Source: RZYP01 sp050256135
Lineage (GTDB): Bacteria > Bacillota > Negativicutes > Acidaminococcales > Acidaminococcaceae
Direction of reading: 5' to 3'
Assembly: GCA_050256135.1 (NCBI GenBank)
Contig: JBFWIF010000038.1
Coordinates: 1-19,472 of the forward strand
Length of the DNA stretch: 19,472 nucleotides
The position numbers and the translations under genes were made by a program. A model generated the notes under the pieces. The model was not told the origin of the DNA, ran no database searches, and saw nothing but the letters and a program-made list of their open reading frames with translations. Shown here piece after piece: positions 1 through 8,451 of this stretch. The stretch's first letter is position 1. Every line of letters begins with the position of its first letter.

Positions 1-97
1 ACTCGTGTCCATTTTTCTCTATCATTTTGTATAAGTCTGTAGCAATTCTTCCTGTACTTCCATAGCCACAAACTGAATTTATTTGTAATACTCTCAA
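1..97 (-). CDS. Glycosyltransferase, N-terminal fragment (cut by left edge)
   Basis: Only the first 32 codons are present; the gene continues beyond position 1. The reading frame opens with TTG at 97-95, with an ATT codon just before it, and follows a G-rich Shine-Dalgarno run (about 105-110) that overlaps the end of the upstream epimerase gene. The start encodes (M)RVLQINSVCGYGSTGRIAT and continues in frame to the edge. This N-terminus resembles GT4-type glycosyltransferases that begin RILQIN..CG.GSTGRI and use the loop for nucleotide-sugar or acceptor contacts. It is the next gene of the L-FucNAc operon and probably adds another sugar to the repeat unit. The family call rests on the N-terminal motif only; the start codon (TTG against ATT) is uncertain. 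Confidence 0.6.
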   Translation of the reverse strand, partial: MRVLQINSVCGYGSTGRIATDLYKMIEKNGHE

Positions 98-99
98 AA

Positions 100-1224
100 T
101 TATTTACCCCCCACTACTCTATTAATATAATCTGTATATGACAAGATAATTCTTAGCACTTTATCCGATACATTAGGCATGCTATAATCTGCTACATGTC
201 TTAATGTATTTTTTTCTTGTGTTTCTAGTACTATCAAAGCTTGCATGATTCTTTCTTTTTCCAGTCCTACCATCATTACCGAGGTTTCTTCCATCGCTTC
301 CGGCCTCTCATGTGCCTTTCTGATGTTAAGAGCTTTAAAACCAAGTATAGATGATTCTTCACTGATAGTCCCGCTATCGCTTAATACGGCCTTAGCATTT
401 ATCTGCAGCTTAACATAATCATTGAAACCGAGTGGTTTCATTAATGAAATTAGTGGATTGAATTCAATCTCCTTTACTTCAATCATCTTTCTTGTTCTTG
501 GATGTGTGCTGACAATAATCGGCAACTTATATTTATCAGCAATAGTATTCAGACTATTGACCAAGTTTAAAAAGTTTTCCTCTGAATTAATATTCTCTTC
601 TCTATGCGCAGATACAACAAAATACTTGTTTTGTTCAAGGTTTAATCTTGCCAATACATCTGATTTTTCAATATCATCTTTTCTGGAATTCAGTACTTCA
701 AACATCGGGCTACCGGTTTTAATTATTCTGTCAGCTGGTATTCCTTCTTTAAGCAAATATTCGCGAGCAATATCGCTGTAGGTGAGATTAATATCCGCGG
801 TATGATCCACAATCTTCCTGTTAGTTTCTTCTGGCACCCGCTGATCAAAGCATCTATTACCAGCTTCCATATGAAAGATAGGTATATGTCGTCTTTTGGC
901 AGCAATTGCCGTCAAACAGCTATTAGTATCACCTAATACGAGAAAAGTTTCTGGCTTAACCTCTTCTAATACTTCTTCAATCTTAATCAAAATATTACCT
1001 ATTGTTTCTATCGCTGTTCCAGTAGCTGCATTCAGGAAATAATCAGGTTTTTTAAGTTTGAAATCTTTAAAAAATACTTCGTTTAGTTCATAATCATAAT
1101 TTTGTCCCGTATGAACCAAAATATGTTCAATAGCATCAGATGAATCAAGTTTATTTACAACTGCGGATAATCTTATTATTTCTGGTCTCGTACCAACAAC
1201 AGTCATCACTTTAAGCTTTTTCAT
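100..1224 (-). CDS. fnlC: UDP-N-acetylglucosamine 2-epimerase family, last step of UDP-L-FucNAc synthesis (FnlC/CapG/WecB-like)
   Basis: 374 residues, the usual length of the WecB/MnaA family (GT-B fold, cytoplasmic). GTRPE is at residues 11-15 and a LGDTNS loop at 97-102 (Asp99). HMEAG carries Glu120, PEETNR carries Glu132/133, and SAHREEN carries His207. These correspond to the acid/base residues of non-hydrolysing UDP-GlcNAc 2-epimerases. A DSGTISEE stretch follows in the nucleotide-binding half. It starts 3 nt after the capF-like gene ends. With FnlA and FnlB upstream, the expected reaction is C2 epimerisation of UDP-2-acetamido-2,6-dideoxy-L-talose to UDP-N-acetyl-L-fucosamine, rather than conversion of UDP-GlcNAc to UDP-ManNAc. 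That substrate choice is inferred from context; the family itself is clear. Confidence 0.9.
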   Translation of the reverse strand: MKKLKVMTVVGTRPEIIRLSAVVNKLDSSDAIEHILVHTGQNYDYELNEVFFKDFKLKKPDYFLNAATGTAIETIGNILIKIEEVLEEVKPETFLVLGDTNSCLTAIAAKRRHIPIFHMEAGNRCFDQRVPEETNRKIVDHTADINLTYSDIAREYLLKEGIPADRIIKTGSPMFEVLNSRKDDIEKSDVLARLNLEQNKYFVVSAHREENINSEENFLNLVNSLNTIADKYKLPIIVSTHPRTRKMIEVKEIEFNPLISLMKPLGFNDYVKLQINAKAVLSDSGTISEESSILGFKALNIRKAHERPEAMEETSVMMVGLEKERIMQALIVLETQEKNTLRHVADYSMPNVSDKVLRIILSYTDYINRVVGGK

Positions 1225-1227
1225 GGA

Positions 1228-2340
1228 TTAAACCTCCAAATAATAAGTATCTGGTTTTTCAGGAGCAAATACTTCATTCACCCACATGATAGTCACCAAA
1301 TCCGTATTCCCTTCGTTGATAATATTATGCGTATAACCAATAGGTATATCCACTACTTCAATCTTGTCACCAGAAACATGATAATCTATCACTTCATCTG
1401 AACCTACTTTTCTAAATTGAATTAATGCATTACCACTTACTACTACAAACTTTTCATTCTTCGTATTATGCCAGTGATTGCCTTTGATAATACCTGGCTT
1501 GGAAATATTCACAGACACCTGACCACGGTCAGGTGTGCGGATAATCTCCGTGAAACTGCCTCTGTTATCTATATTCATTTTGAGAGGATAACTGAATTTA
1601 TCTATCGGTAAGTAGCTAAGATATGTGCTATACAGTTTTTTAACAAAAAGATTGCTCATATCCGGAATACTGCGTTCTTCACGTGAAGCTCTGAATGAAT
1701 TAATTAAGCTGGCTATTTCACCAAGCTTAACTGTGTGAACAGTCTCAACATAGCTATAGCTATCATCTTTTTTATTAGCTTTACCTTCCAAGGCATTAAT
1801 TAATTCATTAACAACATCATCTATATATACCAAATTCAAAACAACTTCAGGATCATTTACCTGTATGGGCAAATTATTAGCAATGTTATTGCAAAAAGTA
1901 GCAATTGCACTATTGTAGTTAGGTCTGCACCACTTACCAAAAACATTAGGGAAACGATAGACAAATACTTCAGAACCGGTTTCTTTGGAATAATTAAATA
2001 ATAATTCTTCACCGGCTTTTTTGCTTTCGCCATATGGATTATTGAGAGCTGCTTGTGTTGAAGACGATAACATGATAGGACATTTGTTGTTATTGCTTTT
2101 CAATGAATCCAATAATACAGATGTAAACCCAAAGTTACCCTCCATGAACTCATTTTGTTCCTTAGGGCGGTTAATGCCCGCCAAATGGAAAACAAAATCA
2201 GCTTCACGGCAATAAGAATCAATTAACTCCTCTTTCGTGTCTATATCATATTCTAAGATATCCTGATAATTTCTATTGCGCAATTCAGCAATCAGGTTCT
2301 TACCGATAAAGCCTTTTGCGCCTGTTACTAGTATCTTCAT
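1228..2340 (-). CDS. fnlB: Bifunctional SDR reductase/cupin epimerase of UDP-L-FucNAc synthesis (FnlB/CapF)
   Basis: 370 residues, matching the two-domain CapF family. The N-terminal SDR domain has GAKGFIG at 7-13 for NADP(H) binding, a HLAGINRP stretch near 52-59, Ser92-94 and YGESK (Tyr103, Lys107). The C-terminal cupin (about 255-370) carries GNHWH (His289, His291), Glu296 and His338, the usual metal-ligand pattern. In CapF the cupin epimerises C3 of the 4-keto intermediate from CapE, and the SDR domain then reduces C4 with NADPH to give the 6-deoxy-L-talose sugar. The gene starts 1 nt after fnlA ends and is followed 3 nt later by fnlC, so the three should be translated from one message. 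Family and pathway step are well supported. Confidence 0.92.
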   Translation of the reverse strand: MKILVTGAKGFIGKNLIAELRNRNYQDILEYDIDTKEELIDSYCREADFVFHLAGINRPKEQNEFMEGNFGFTSVLLDSLKSNNNKCPIMLSSSTQAALNNPYGESKKAGEELLFNYSKETGSEVFVYRFPNVFGKWCRPNYNSAIATFCNNIANNLPIQVNDPEVVLNLVYIDDVVNELINALEGKANKKDDSYSYVETVHTVKLGEIASLINSFRASREERSIPDMSNLFVKKLYSTYLSYLPIDKFSYPLKMNIDNRGSFTEIIRTPDRGQVSVNISKPGIIKGNHWHNTKNEKFVVVSGNALIQFRKVGSDEVIDYHVSGDKIEVVDIPIGYTHNIINEGNTDLVTIMWVNEVFAPEKPDTYYLEV

Positions 2341-2341
2341 C

Positions 2342-3370
2342 TTATTTATTCTCCCAATTCTTTAATTCATCTTGAATGTATTTTAGCTCCAAAAGCTTTG
2401 CTTTAACCTGCTCGACATTCAAAAGTTCAGTATTGTTAGAATTGAATTCACTCAACTTGGTCCTGGCTTCGTTACCTTCTGTATAATATTTATCATAGTT
2501 GAGATCACGTTTATCTGCTGGTACACGGTAGAAATTACCCATATCAATAGCATGGGCACATTCTTCATTAGTAAGAAGCGTTTCGTACATTTTTTCGCCG
2601 TGACGAATCCCAATGATTTTAATTTCATTATCGGCGTGAAAAAGCTCTTTAACTGCTTGTGCCAAATCACCGATTGTGCTTGCAGGTGCTTTTTGTACCA
2701 TAATATCGCCAGCTTCTGCATTTTCATATGCGAAAAGCACTAATTCAACAGCCTCTTCCAGACTCATAATAAAGCGTGTCATATTTGGTTCTGTTACTGT
2801 TAATGGCTTGCTTTGCTTAATCTGCTCTATAAAAAGAGGCACTACCGAACCACGCGAACAAAGCACATTGCCATAGCGCGTACCACAGATAAGCGTTCTA
2901 TCTGCCGGTACTGTCCGCGCTTTGGCAACGAACACTTTCTCCATCATAGCCTTGGAAGTACCCATAGCATTAACTGGATATGCAGCCTTATCCGTAGAAA
3001 GGCAAATTGCCTTTTTTACACCTGCCTCAATTGCAGCAGTAAGAACATTATTAGTACCTATTACATTCGTTTCCACAGCTTCAATTGGGAAAAATTCACA
3101 CGAAGGAACCTGCTTGAGAGCTGCGGCATGAAAAACATAATCTACACCATACATAGAATCTTTAATGCTTTGCAGATCGCGCACATTACCAATATAATAT
3201 TTAATTTTGTCATTCTTGTAATAATGACGCATATCATCCTGTTTTTTCTCATCACGTGAAAAAATACGAATTTCGGCTATATCAGTATTTAAAAATCTTT
3301 CAAGTACTGCATTCCCAAAAGAACCTGTTCCGCCAGTAATAAGTAAAGTTTTCCCTTTAAACACTTTCAT
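2342..3370 (-). CDS. fnlA: UDP-GlcNAc 4,6-dehydratase/5-epimerase (FnlA/CapE)
   Basis: 342 residues, a soluble extended SDR that starts UDP-L-FucNAc synthesis. GGTGSFG at 13-19 binds NADP. STDKA lies at 125-129. The usual SDR tyrosine is replaced by methionine (Met136-x3-Lys140), as is known in the CapE/WbpM group. The start ATG overlaps the stop of the upstream glycosyltransferase gene (ATGA at 3370-3367), so translation is probably coupled. The family has no membrane segment, in contrast to the CapD-type dehydratase at the head of the locus. The expected product is a UDP-2-acetamido-2,6-dideoxy-4-keto sugar with C5 inversion, passed to FnlB and FnlC. The order fnlA-fnlB-fnlC next to a WbuB-like transferase matches L-FucNAc clusters in E. 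coli O26-type antigens and S. aureus type 5/8 capsules. Confidence 0.93.
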   Translation of the reverse strand: MKVFKGKTLLITGGTGSFGNAVLERFLNTDIAEIRIFSRDEKKQDDMRHYYKNDKIKYYIGNVRDLQSIKDSMYGVDYVFHAAALKQVPSCEFFPIEAVETNVIGTNNVLTAAIEAGVKKAICLSTDKAAYPVNAMGTSKAMMEKVFVAKARTVPADRTLICGTRYGNVLCSRGSVVPLFIEQIKQSKPLTVTEPNMTRFIMSLEEAVELVLFAYENAEAGDIMVQKAPASTIGDLAQAVKELFHADNEIKIIGIRHGEKMYETLLTNEECAHAIDMGNFYRVPADKRDLNYDKYYTEGNEARTKLSEFNSNNTELLNVEQVKAKLLELKYIQDELKNWENK

Positions 3371-4575
3371 GCCCCCAGATTCATTAATTCCTTTTCCAGT
3401 AAATCAATAAATTTATTCTTATCAAAATTTTCTCTATAATACTTATTGGCATTGCTGCCCATAAGTATGGTTTCATCACTGTCGCAAAATTTTAATATCA
3501 ACTTTGCAAGAGCTTGATAATCTTCAGCTTTGCATATGAACCCACACTTAGCTTCCTCAATTACCTTTTGCGTTTCACCACAGATAGCTCCTATAATTGG
3601 TTTCCCTGCAGCCATATAAGACTGCACCTTGCCAGGCAATGTGTAAGAAAGTGTCTTGTTGTCTTTAAGCGTTATTAACATTGCATCAGCTAATTCATAA
3701 AAAGCCGGCATTTCTTCAATCGGCTTCCTTCCGTAGAATTTTACGTTTTTCAACGAAAGCTCACTAGTAAGTTTTTTGCATTCATTAAATTTAGAACCAT
3801 CACCTACTATATGGAAGAAAATATCATTATGATCAAATAATTCATATGCAGCTTTTATAATAGTTTCTACACTTTGCATGTCACCTATATTACCAGCGAA
3901 AACGAAATTATATCTCTCGTTTTTTACTCTACTATATGCTGCTTTGCTCCTAGTTTCCGTAAATATATCCTCTGCATATTGCGGTAAATGTTTAATATTA
4001 TTGATCTCACTTTTTAGTTCATTTTTAAAATAATCTATAAACATACTTGATGTAACGAGAATGCTATCTGCTGAACTGTAAACCATTTTTGATATCTTAT
4101 ATACAATTTTAAAAATCGCGGATGTTTCCTTGATGCCGCCAGCTGCTAAGCTATCTGGCCACAAGTCAAGACAATACAGCAATAATTTCTTTTTGTGCCT
4201 TTTTTTATATACAATTCCTGGAATTCCCATAAATATAGGTGATAGTTGGTTTACAAATACTACATCAAATTCCTCTTTAATAAATATTGCCTTTAAAGTC
4301 GCGGATAAAGTGTAGCTAAGATAATTTAGGAATAATTTAGTTTTACTTTTCCCTCTGCCTATTTCAAAACATCTAATAACTTCCACACCATTTATTACTT
4401 CTTTTCTTTTATTTCCATGTCGGTATTCGTCAAGAACACGACCTTCTGGATAATTGGGAAGACCAGTCAAGACGGTTACTTCATTACCACGCAGCACAAG
4501 ACTTTCACAAATATCTGTTATTCTAAAAGGTTCGGGATAATAATACTGGCAAATTACTAGTATCTTCATCTTCAT
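3367..4575 (-). CDS. GT4-family glycosyltransferase, WbuB-like (probable L-FucNAc transferase)
   Basis: 402 residues, GT-B fold, cytoplasmic or membrane-associated. The N-terminus (KILVICQYYYPEPFRITD) and LTGLPNYPEG at 37-46 are hallmarks of the WbuB-like branch of GT4. DLWPDSL lies at 137-143. The C-terminal donor domain shows FAGNIG (226-231), VGDGSKF (257-263), FYGRKP (280-285), Lys316 in a PGKVQSYMAAGKP segment and a GET...E element starting at Glu334. The first ATG has AAAGG eight bases upstream, preferred over the internal Met3. It ends in a 4-nt overlap with fnlA. WbuB homologues usually sit beside fnlABC and are thought to transfer L-FucNAc to a lipid-linked acceptor; that specificity is inferred from context here. 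Confidence 0.85.
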   Translation of the reverse strand: MKMKILVICQYYYPEPFRITDICESLVLRGNEVTVLTGLPNYPEGRVLDEYRHGNKRKEVINGVEVIRCFEIGRGKSKTKLFLNYLSYTLSATLKAIFIKEEFDVVFVNQLSPIFMGIPGIVYKKRHKKKLLLYCLDLWPDSLAAGGIKETSAIFKIVYKISKMVYSSADSILVTSSMFIDYFKNELKSEINNIKHLPQYAEDIFTETRSKAAYSRVKNERYNFVFAGNIGDMQSVETIIKAAYELFDHNDIFFHIVGDGSKFNECKKLTSELSLKNVKFYGRKPIEEMPAFYELADAMLITLKDNKTLSYTLPGKVQSYMAAGKPIIGAICGETQKVIEEAKCGFICKAEDYQALAKLILKFCDSDETILMGSNANKYYRENFDKNKFIDLLEKELMNLGA

Positions 4576-4591
4576 TATCTATACCTTTCCT

Positions 4592-5506
4592 TTAATTGCT
4601 TGTTCGTGTCATTTTAATATATTCTTCAATTTCTGCTTTAACTCCGACTTCAAAAGTTGCCGGATTATAGCCAAAATCTTTCGTTGCCGCTTGATGACTA
4701 AAGACACGTTGTTCCACTAAACGCTGCACCTTTTCGCGAAAATCCCTTTGTCCAAAGGTAAAACAATATAAACACCATGCCCCTACATAAGCGATATGAT
4801 ATGGTATTGAAATAAACTTATTTTTCTTGCATAAGTAATTTCCTATGGTGCGAAATATATCAATAAGAAGTATTTCTGCTCCGCCTGACAAAATATAATC
4901 TTTGTTTTTGGTAAGAGTTGGATTAATTAACACTTGATAATACGCCTCTCCCAAGTCCTTAGCCCATACAGGCTGAAGTGCATAGTTTGCATGATCTACA
5001 ACAGGAAAAACTCTCAATTTATCAACCATTCTTATAAAAACAGAAATATTACCATCTTTCAAATTGCCATATATCATAGTAGGGCGCAGAATAGTAATGC
5101 TGATATCTTTCCCCTCTATCATAGCTGCTATCGTATTTTCAATATGTCGATATAATTCTCCAGCCTCTTTATACTTAGAATAAATTCCTGTAGTATGCAC
5201 CAATACGATTCTTTTTACACCAGCTTTGACAGCAGCTTGTACCAACAATAATGACTTATCGATACCTGCAATGTGGAACAAAGTGTCTATACCAAAACAT
5301 AATTTCTTCAAATAATCTTCATCCTTCAGATTCCCTACAACGAATTCATAGTTAAATTGCACATTTGAAAAACATTTTGTATTTGATGTTTCTTGAACAG
5401 CAACCTTAAAGTAATAATCATTAAGCAACTCCTGCTCCCTAAGCATGCGCTGAAGCATCCAACCACCTGATTTACCTGTCAGTCCTGTAATTGCAACTAC
5501 TTCCAT
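4592..5506 (-). CDS. Atypical SDR, NAD(P)-dependent epimerase/dehydratase-like protein
   Basis: 304 residues. A Rossmann start ITGLTGKSGG is seen (GLTGKSG at 8-14), followed by FHIAGID near 77-83, a VLVHTTGIY strand (101-109) and RPTMIYG at 141-147. The canonical YxxxK is not evident: the aligned helix reads Y119-RHI-E123, so the lysine appears to be glutamate, although Tyr109/Lys111 lie close by. The gene sits 2 nt after the phosphoglycosyl transferase and 16 nt before the GT4 gene. Similar SDRs next to such transferases reduce the 4-keto group of UDP-4-keto-6-deoxy-GlcNAc or its lipid-linked form to give QuiNAc or FucNAc. If so, it would work with the membrane dehydratase at the head of the locus. 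The reaction is inference, and the altered motif makes it less certain. Confidence 0.65.
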   Translation of the reverse strand: MEVVAITGLTGKSGGWMLQRMLREQELLNDYYFKVAVQETSNTKCFSNVQFNYEFVVGNLKDEDYLKKLCFGIDTLFHIAGIDKSLLLVQAAVKAGVKRIVLVHTTGIYSKYKEAGELYRHIENTIAAMIEGKDISITILRPTMIYGNLKDGNISVFIRMVDKLRVFPVVDHANYALQPVWAKDLGEAYYQVLINPTLTKNKDYILSGGAEILLIDIFRTIGNYLCKKNKFISIPYHIAYVGAWCLYCFTFGQRDFREKVQRLVEQRVFSHQAATKDFGYNPATFEVGVKAEIEEYIKMTRTSN

Positions 5507-5508
5507 TA

Positions 5509-6093
5509 CTAATTTTTCCCCTCTATAACACCGTCGCTACGTAAAACACTAAAAATAGTTTTAAAGAAAATCTCAGTATCAAAAAACAAGTTCATTTTTT
5601 CTACATATATACCGTCAAGTTTTGCTTTAACATCTATTGGCAATTCATCTCTGCCATTGATTTGTGCCCAGCCTGTTAGGCCTGGCATTATATCGTTGGC
5701 ACCATACTTATCGCGCTCGGCAATCAAATCATATTGATTCCAAAGAGCTGGTCTAGGGCCAACTATCGCCATCTCACCGATTAAAATATTAAATATCTGC
5801 GGCAATTCATCAAGACTGGTTTTTCTTAAGAACTTGCCCACTCTTGTAATCCATTTATCAGGATCTTCCAGCATATGCGTCGGCGTGTCTTTTGGTGTAT
5901 CAATGCGCATCGTACGGAATTTGAGAATATTGAAGTGTTTCTTGTGTATGCCTACCCTCTTCTGTTTGAATAAAACAGGTCCTGGTGAATCGACCTTAAT
6001 TAATATAATTAACAAAACAAAAAGAGGCAATAACATTATTATTCCCAACAGAGATAAACAAAAACCTATTCCTCTCTTAATTGTAGAATACAT
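5509..6093 (-). CDS. Small undecaprenyl-phosphate sugar phosphotransferase (monotopic PGT, PglC/WcaJ C-domain type)
   Basis: 194 residues, the size of minimal PglC-like phosphoglycosyl transferases, without the extra transmembrane and CoA-binding-like domains of WcaJ. One N-terminal hydrophobic segment (about 10-34) ends at the re-entrant helix DSPGP (35-39). LFKQKRVG and KFRTMR (58-63) follow. The catalytic Asp-Glu dyad is in SLDELPQ (Asp95-Glu96). VGPRP (111-115), PGLTGWAQINGRD and the C-terminal YVEK..LFFD segment complete the family signature. It should transfer a sugar-1-phosphate from a UDP-sugar to undecaprenyl phosphate on the inner face of the membrane, starting the repeat unit. AGGAGG lies 10 nt before the ATG. 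The first sugar is unknown; an N-acetylated 6-deoxysugar is plausible given the adjacent SDR. Confidence 0.9.
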   Translation of the reverse strand: MYSTIKRGIGFCLSLLGIIMLLPLFVLLIILIKVDSPGPVLFKQKRVGIHKKHFNILKFRTMRIDTPKDTPTHMLEDPDKWITRVGKFLRKTSLDELPQIFNILIGEMAIVGPRPALWNQYDLIAERDKYGANDIMPGLTGWAQINGRDELPIDVKAKLDGIYVEKMNLFFDTEIFFKTIFSVLRSDGVIEGKN

Positions 6094-6114
6094 AAAGTCA
6101 TTCCCTCCTTATTT

Positions 6115-6810
6115 CTATTTAGCATTTTTTTCTTCATCATGTCCGTAATAGTAGTAATAGCCGTAACCATAGCCATAGCCTTGAGCTGCGACTTCTACTT
6201 TATTCAAGATAACGCCAAGAATCTTCGCACCAGCCTGTTCGAGCCTGGTTTTCGCTTCTTTCGCCATAACTGGTGTAATCTGATTCCAAGCTGTCAGAAG
6301 GATAGTACCATCAACGATTGACGACACTATTGAGGCATCTGTTACCGGCAACACCGGCGGTGTATCTATTAAGACATAATCATATTTTTCTTTTAGCTCT
6401 TCAATAACCTCTTTCATTCTGGCAGAAGCCAAGATTTCTGACGGATTCGGTGCTACCGGGCCGCTGGTCAGTATATCAAGTCCAGGTGTACCAGAACTCT
6501 GTACAATCTCCAGCACGTCTTTGCCTGTCACGATACAGTTGCTGAGACCTTTGTTCTGGAGCTTAAATAATCTGTGCTGCGTAGGATTACGGAAGTCACA
6601 GTCCATGATTACTACTCTTTGCCCTGCTTGTGCCATGACCAGGCCCAGATTGGCAACTACGGTTGACTTGCCTTCGTCAGGAGTCGTACTAGTGAAAACA
6701 ATGGCTTTCATCGCCTTATCGACACCGGCAAACTGGATATTTGTCCTGATTGTTCTATAGGCTTCAGAAACAGGAGATTTCGGATTTTCTCTGGCGATCA
6801 GATCGGTCAT
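6115..6810 (-). CDS. Capsule BY-kinase, CpsD/CapB-type protein tyrosine kinase
   Basis: 231 residues: a stand-alone cytoplasmic BY-kinase as in Gram-positive capsule systems, rather than a Wzc fusion. The EX2RX2R oligomerisation motif is Glu16-Arg19-Arg22. Walker A is STTPDEGKST (41-50), Walker A' is VVIMDCD (66-72) and Walker B is VLIDTPP (146-152). The C-terminus holds a dense tyrosine cluster, residues 212-222 (Tyr at 212, 214, 216 and 218-222), the expected autophosphorylation sites. The gene overlaps the end of the CpsC/Wzz gene by 4 nt (ATGA, 6810-6807), consistent with a 1:1 membrane complex in which the CpsC cytoplasmic tail activates the kinase. The PHP phosphatase upstream would remove the phosphates. 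The phosphorylation cycle controls polymer length and export in related systems. Confidence 0.93.
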   Translation of the reverse strand: MTDLIARENPKSPVSEAYRTIRTNIQFAGVDKAMKAIVFTSTTPDEGKSTVVANLGLVMAQAGQRVVIMDCDFRNPTQHRLFKLQNKGLSNCIVTGKDVLEIVQSSGTPGLDILTSGPVAPNPSEILASARMKEVIEELKEKYDYVLIDTPPVLPVTDASIVSSIVDGTILLTAWNQITPVMAKEAKTRLEQAGAKILGVILNKVEVAAQGYGYGYGYYYYYGHDEEKNAK

Positions 6811-8270
6811 TTCTTCACAAGCCTCCTCAGTTTCTGCATGAAATTCTTCTTTATCCGTCTTTCTTTCGTCATTCTGTTCATCGATTCAAAATCAGGCACA
6901 GAACCCAGCACAGGCAAGCCGAGATAATTCTGGATATCATCGGAAGAACGCAGTCTGCGGTTGAATAGTTCATAAGCAAGCACATAGCCGCTGCCTGCCA
7001 TTAAGCCTAGCAGTAAGGCTAAGGCCAATGTCAGAGCTTTGCGCGGTTTGACAGGTTTCTCCGGCAACGTAGCGGTATCTACTACCTGTACCTCATTGGA
7101 AACCATGACTTCCGCTACTTTCGCTTCTTCGAGTCTCTTTGCCAGCATGATATAGATTTCCTGCGCCACATCGGCATCACGCTTGACACGCAGGTAACCT
7201 TGCTCCACGCTAGGCAGTTTGCCGATTGCGTCAGTATTTTCCTTCTCAATATCTGCCAATGCCTTTTCTTTCCCCTGTGCTACGGCGATTGCCGCCTCAC
7301 TCTCGAATTTGCCGGCAATCAAACCTTGGTGTACTGGATTATCGGAAGGAGCCTGTAAAGCCGCAACTTTGTTGATTTCTTCCTGCAATTGTGCCCTGAC
7401 ACTCGCAATTTCGTTATTGATTTCCTGCATCTTCGGATGCTTGTCAGTATATTTGTTGAGATAGCTGACCCTCGTCATTTCAAGGTCTGCCAGCTTCTGA
7501 TTATATTCCTTAATCGTAGTGCTATCGGCAGTAGCTTTCGCTGCACCGCCTAATTGTTGGTTAATGGAAGATAGCTTTGCCTGCGCGGTAGCCATATCGA
7601 CCTGATTCTCTGCTTTGACCTTGTCAACCATGACGACCCTGTCAGCAATTACCTTCATATTTTCGGACGGATCAATCAATTTATTTTTTTCTTTGTAGAC
7701 TTGCAAAGCACTCTCTGCGTTGTTCAGTTCATTCTTCGATTCGGCAACACGGCCGGCAATGAATTCTTTCGTAGTTCTCTGCTCAGCACGGGATAGTCCT
7801 GTCAGTCTTTCAAGGAACCCTTCTACAACGAGCTTATTGGCTTGTTGGGCATCTTCCGGTGTATTAGCATTGACCGTTACCTTCAGTATCTCCGTATTCT
7901 TGAAAGGTGTCGTCGTTATACGACTTTTGATATAGCTTTCATAGGAAGGATACTTGCCTTTGTCATCCTGTTGCTCGGTCTCTTCGATAACCGGTTCGAT
8001 AACGCTGCGACTCTTTAGTATTTCCGCATAAGTACTCATCAATTGAGCTGTAGCGGCAGTGTTAGCGCCTGGCACAACATCCAGAAGGGAACTGCCGAGG
8101 CCTTGCGGCTGTTTAATACGCAATAGGGATTCCGACTCATACACACGGGGCGTAAACAATAGATATAACGTGGCTACGACCAGGAAAGTAACGGTAATAT
8201 AAGCGATCTTTCGCAGGTTCTTCAGTAATATAGCTAGCAGCTCTTGTAAATCAATTGAATTCTCTTCCAA
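6807..8270 (-). CDS. Wzz/CpsC-type polysaccharide co-polymerase and kinase activator
   Basis: 487 residues with two membrane segments, about 21-40 and 412-432. They enclose a long extracytoplasmic region rich in predicted coiled coil (about 150-390). The N-terminal Wzz domain starts at IDLQELLAILLKNL. A proline-rich stretch, LPEKPVKPRK, precedes the second membrane helix as in the Wzz/Wzc family. After it comes a cytoplasmic tail with RLRSSDDIQNYLGLPVLGSVP and a basic end, the part that typically contacts the BY-kinase. The length resembles the N-terminal part of Wzc rather than the short CpsC of streptococci, fitting a diderm cell in which it must reach the outer-membrane exporter. The start is TTG at 8270-8268 with GGGGG seven bases upstream; no nearby in-frame ATG fits. 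Confidence 0.88.
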   Translation of the reverse strand: MEENSIDLQELLAILLKNLRKIAYITVTFLVVATLYLLFTPRVYESESLLRIKQPQGLGSSLLDVVPGANTAATAQLMSTYAEILKSRSVIEPVIEETEQQDDKGKYPSYESYIKSRITTTPFKNTEILKVTVNANTPEDAQQANKLVVEGFLERLTGLSRAEQRTTKEFIAGRVAESKNELNNAESALQVYKEKNKLIDPSENMKVIADRVVMVDKVKAENQVDMATAQAKLSSINQQLGGAAKATADSTTIKEYNQKLADLEMTRVSYLNKYTDKHPKMQEINNEIASVRAQLQEEINKVAALQAPSDNPVHQGLIAGKFESEAAIAVAQGKEKALADIEKENTDAIGKLPSVEQGYLRVKRDADVAQEIYIMLAKRLEEAKVAEVMVSNEVQVVDTATLPEKPVKPRKALTLALALLLGLMAGSGYVLAYELFNRRLRSSDDIQNYLGLPVLGSVPDFESMNRMTKERRIKKNFMQKLRRLVKK

Positions 8271-8451
8271 GATGATACCCCCGTTGTGTGTTAGTAATAT
8301 TGCGGTAATGTTAAAAAATAGTTAAATATGAAAGACAAGATTTCTCGACTACGCTCGAAATGACAATATTGGCAGTCAGAAGGACAATGCTTAAAAGCAA
8401 GATTCCTCCACTGCGGTCGGAATGACAAGGATTGGCGGTCGGAAGGACATA
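8271..8451. repeat. Intergenic gap inside the capsule operon with a tandem pair of repeat units
   Basis: This 181-nt gap between the Wza-like and Wzz/CpsC genes holds two copies of a repeat of about 55-62 bp in tandem, 8337-8398 and 8399-8452. Each begins AAGATTYCTC, contains a small inverted repeat around a GACTACGCTC- or CACTGCGGTC-like core, continues GAAATGACA or GGAATGACA, and ends with a GGCrGTCrGAAGGACA tail. The first 29 bp of each unit is the same element found at seven other places in this window. In RNA each would form a short hairpin. The second copy reaches the stop codon region of the Wza-like gene. No gene or clear promoter was seen in the gap. Confidence 0.75.
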
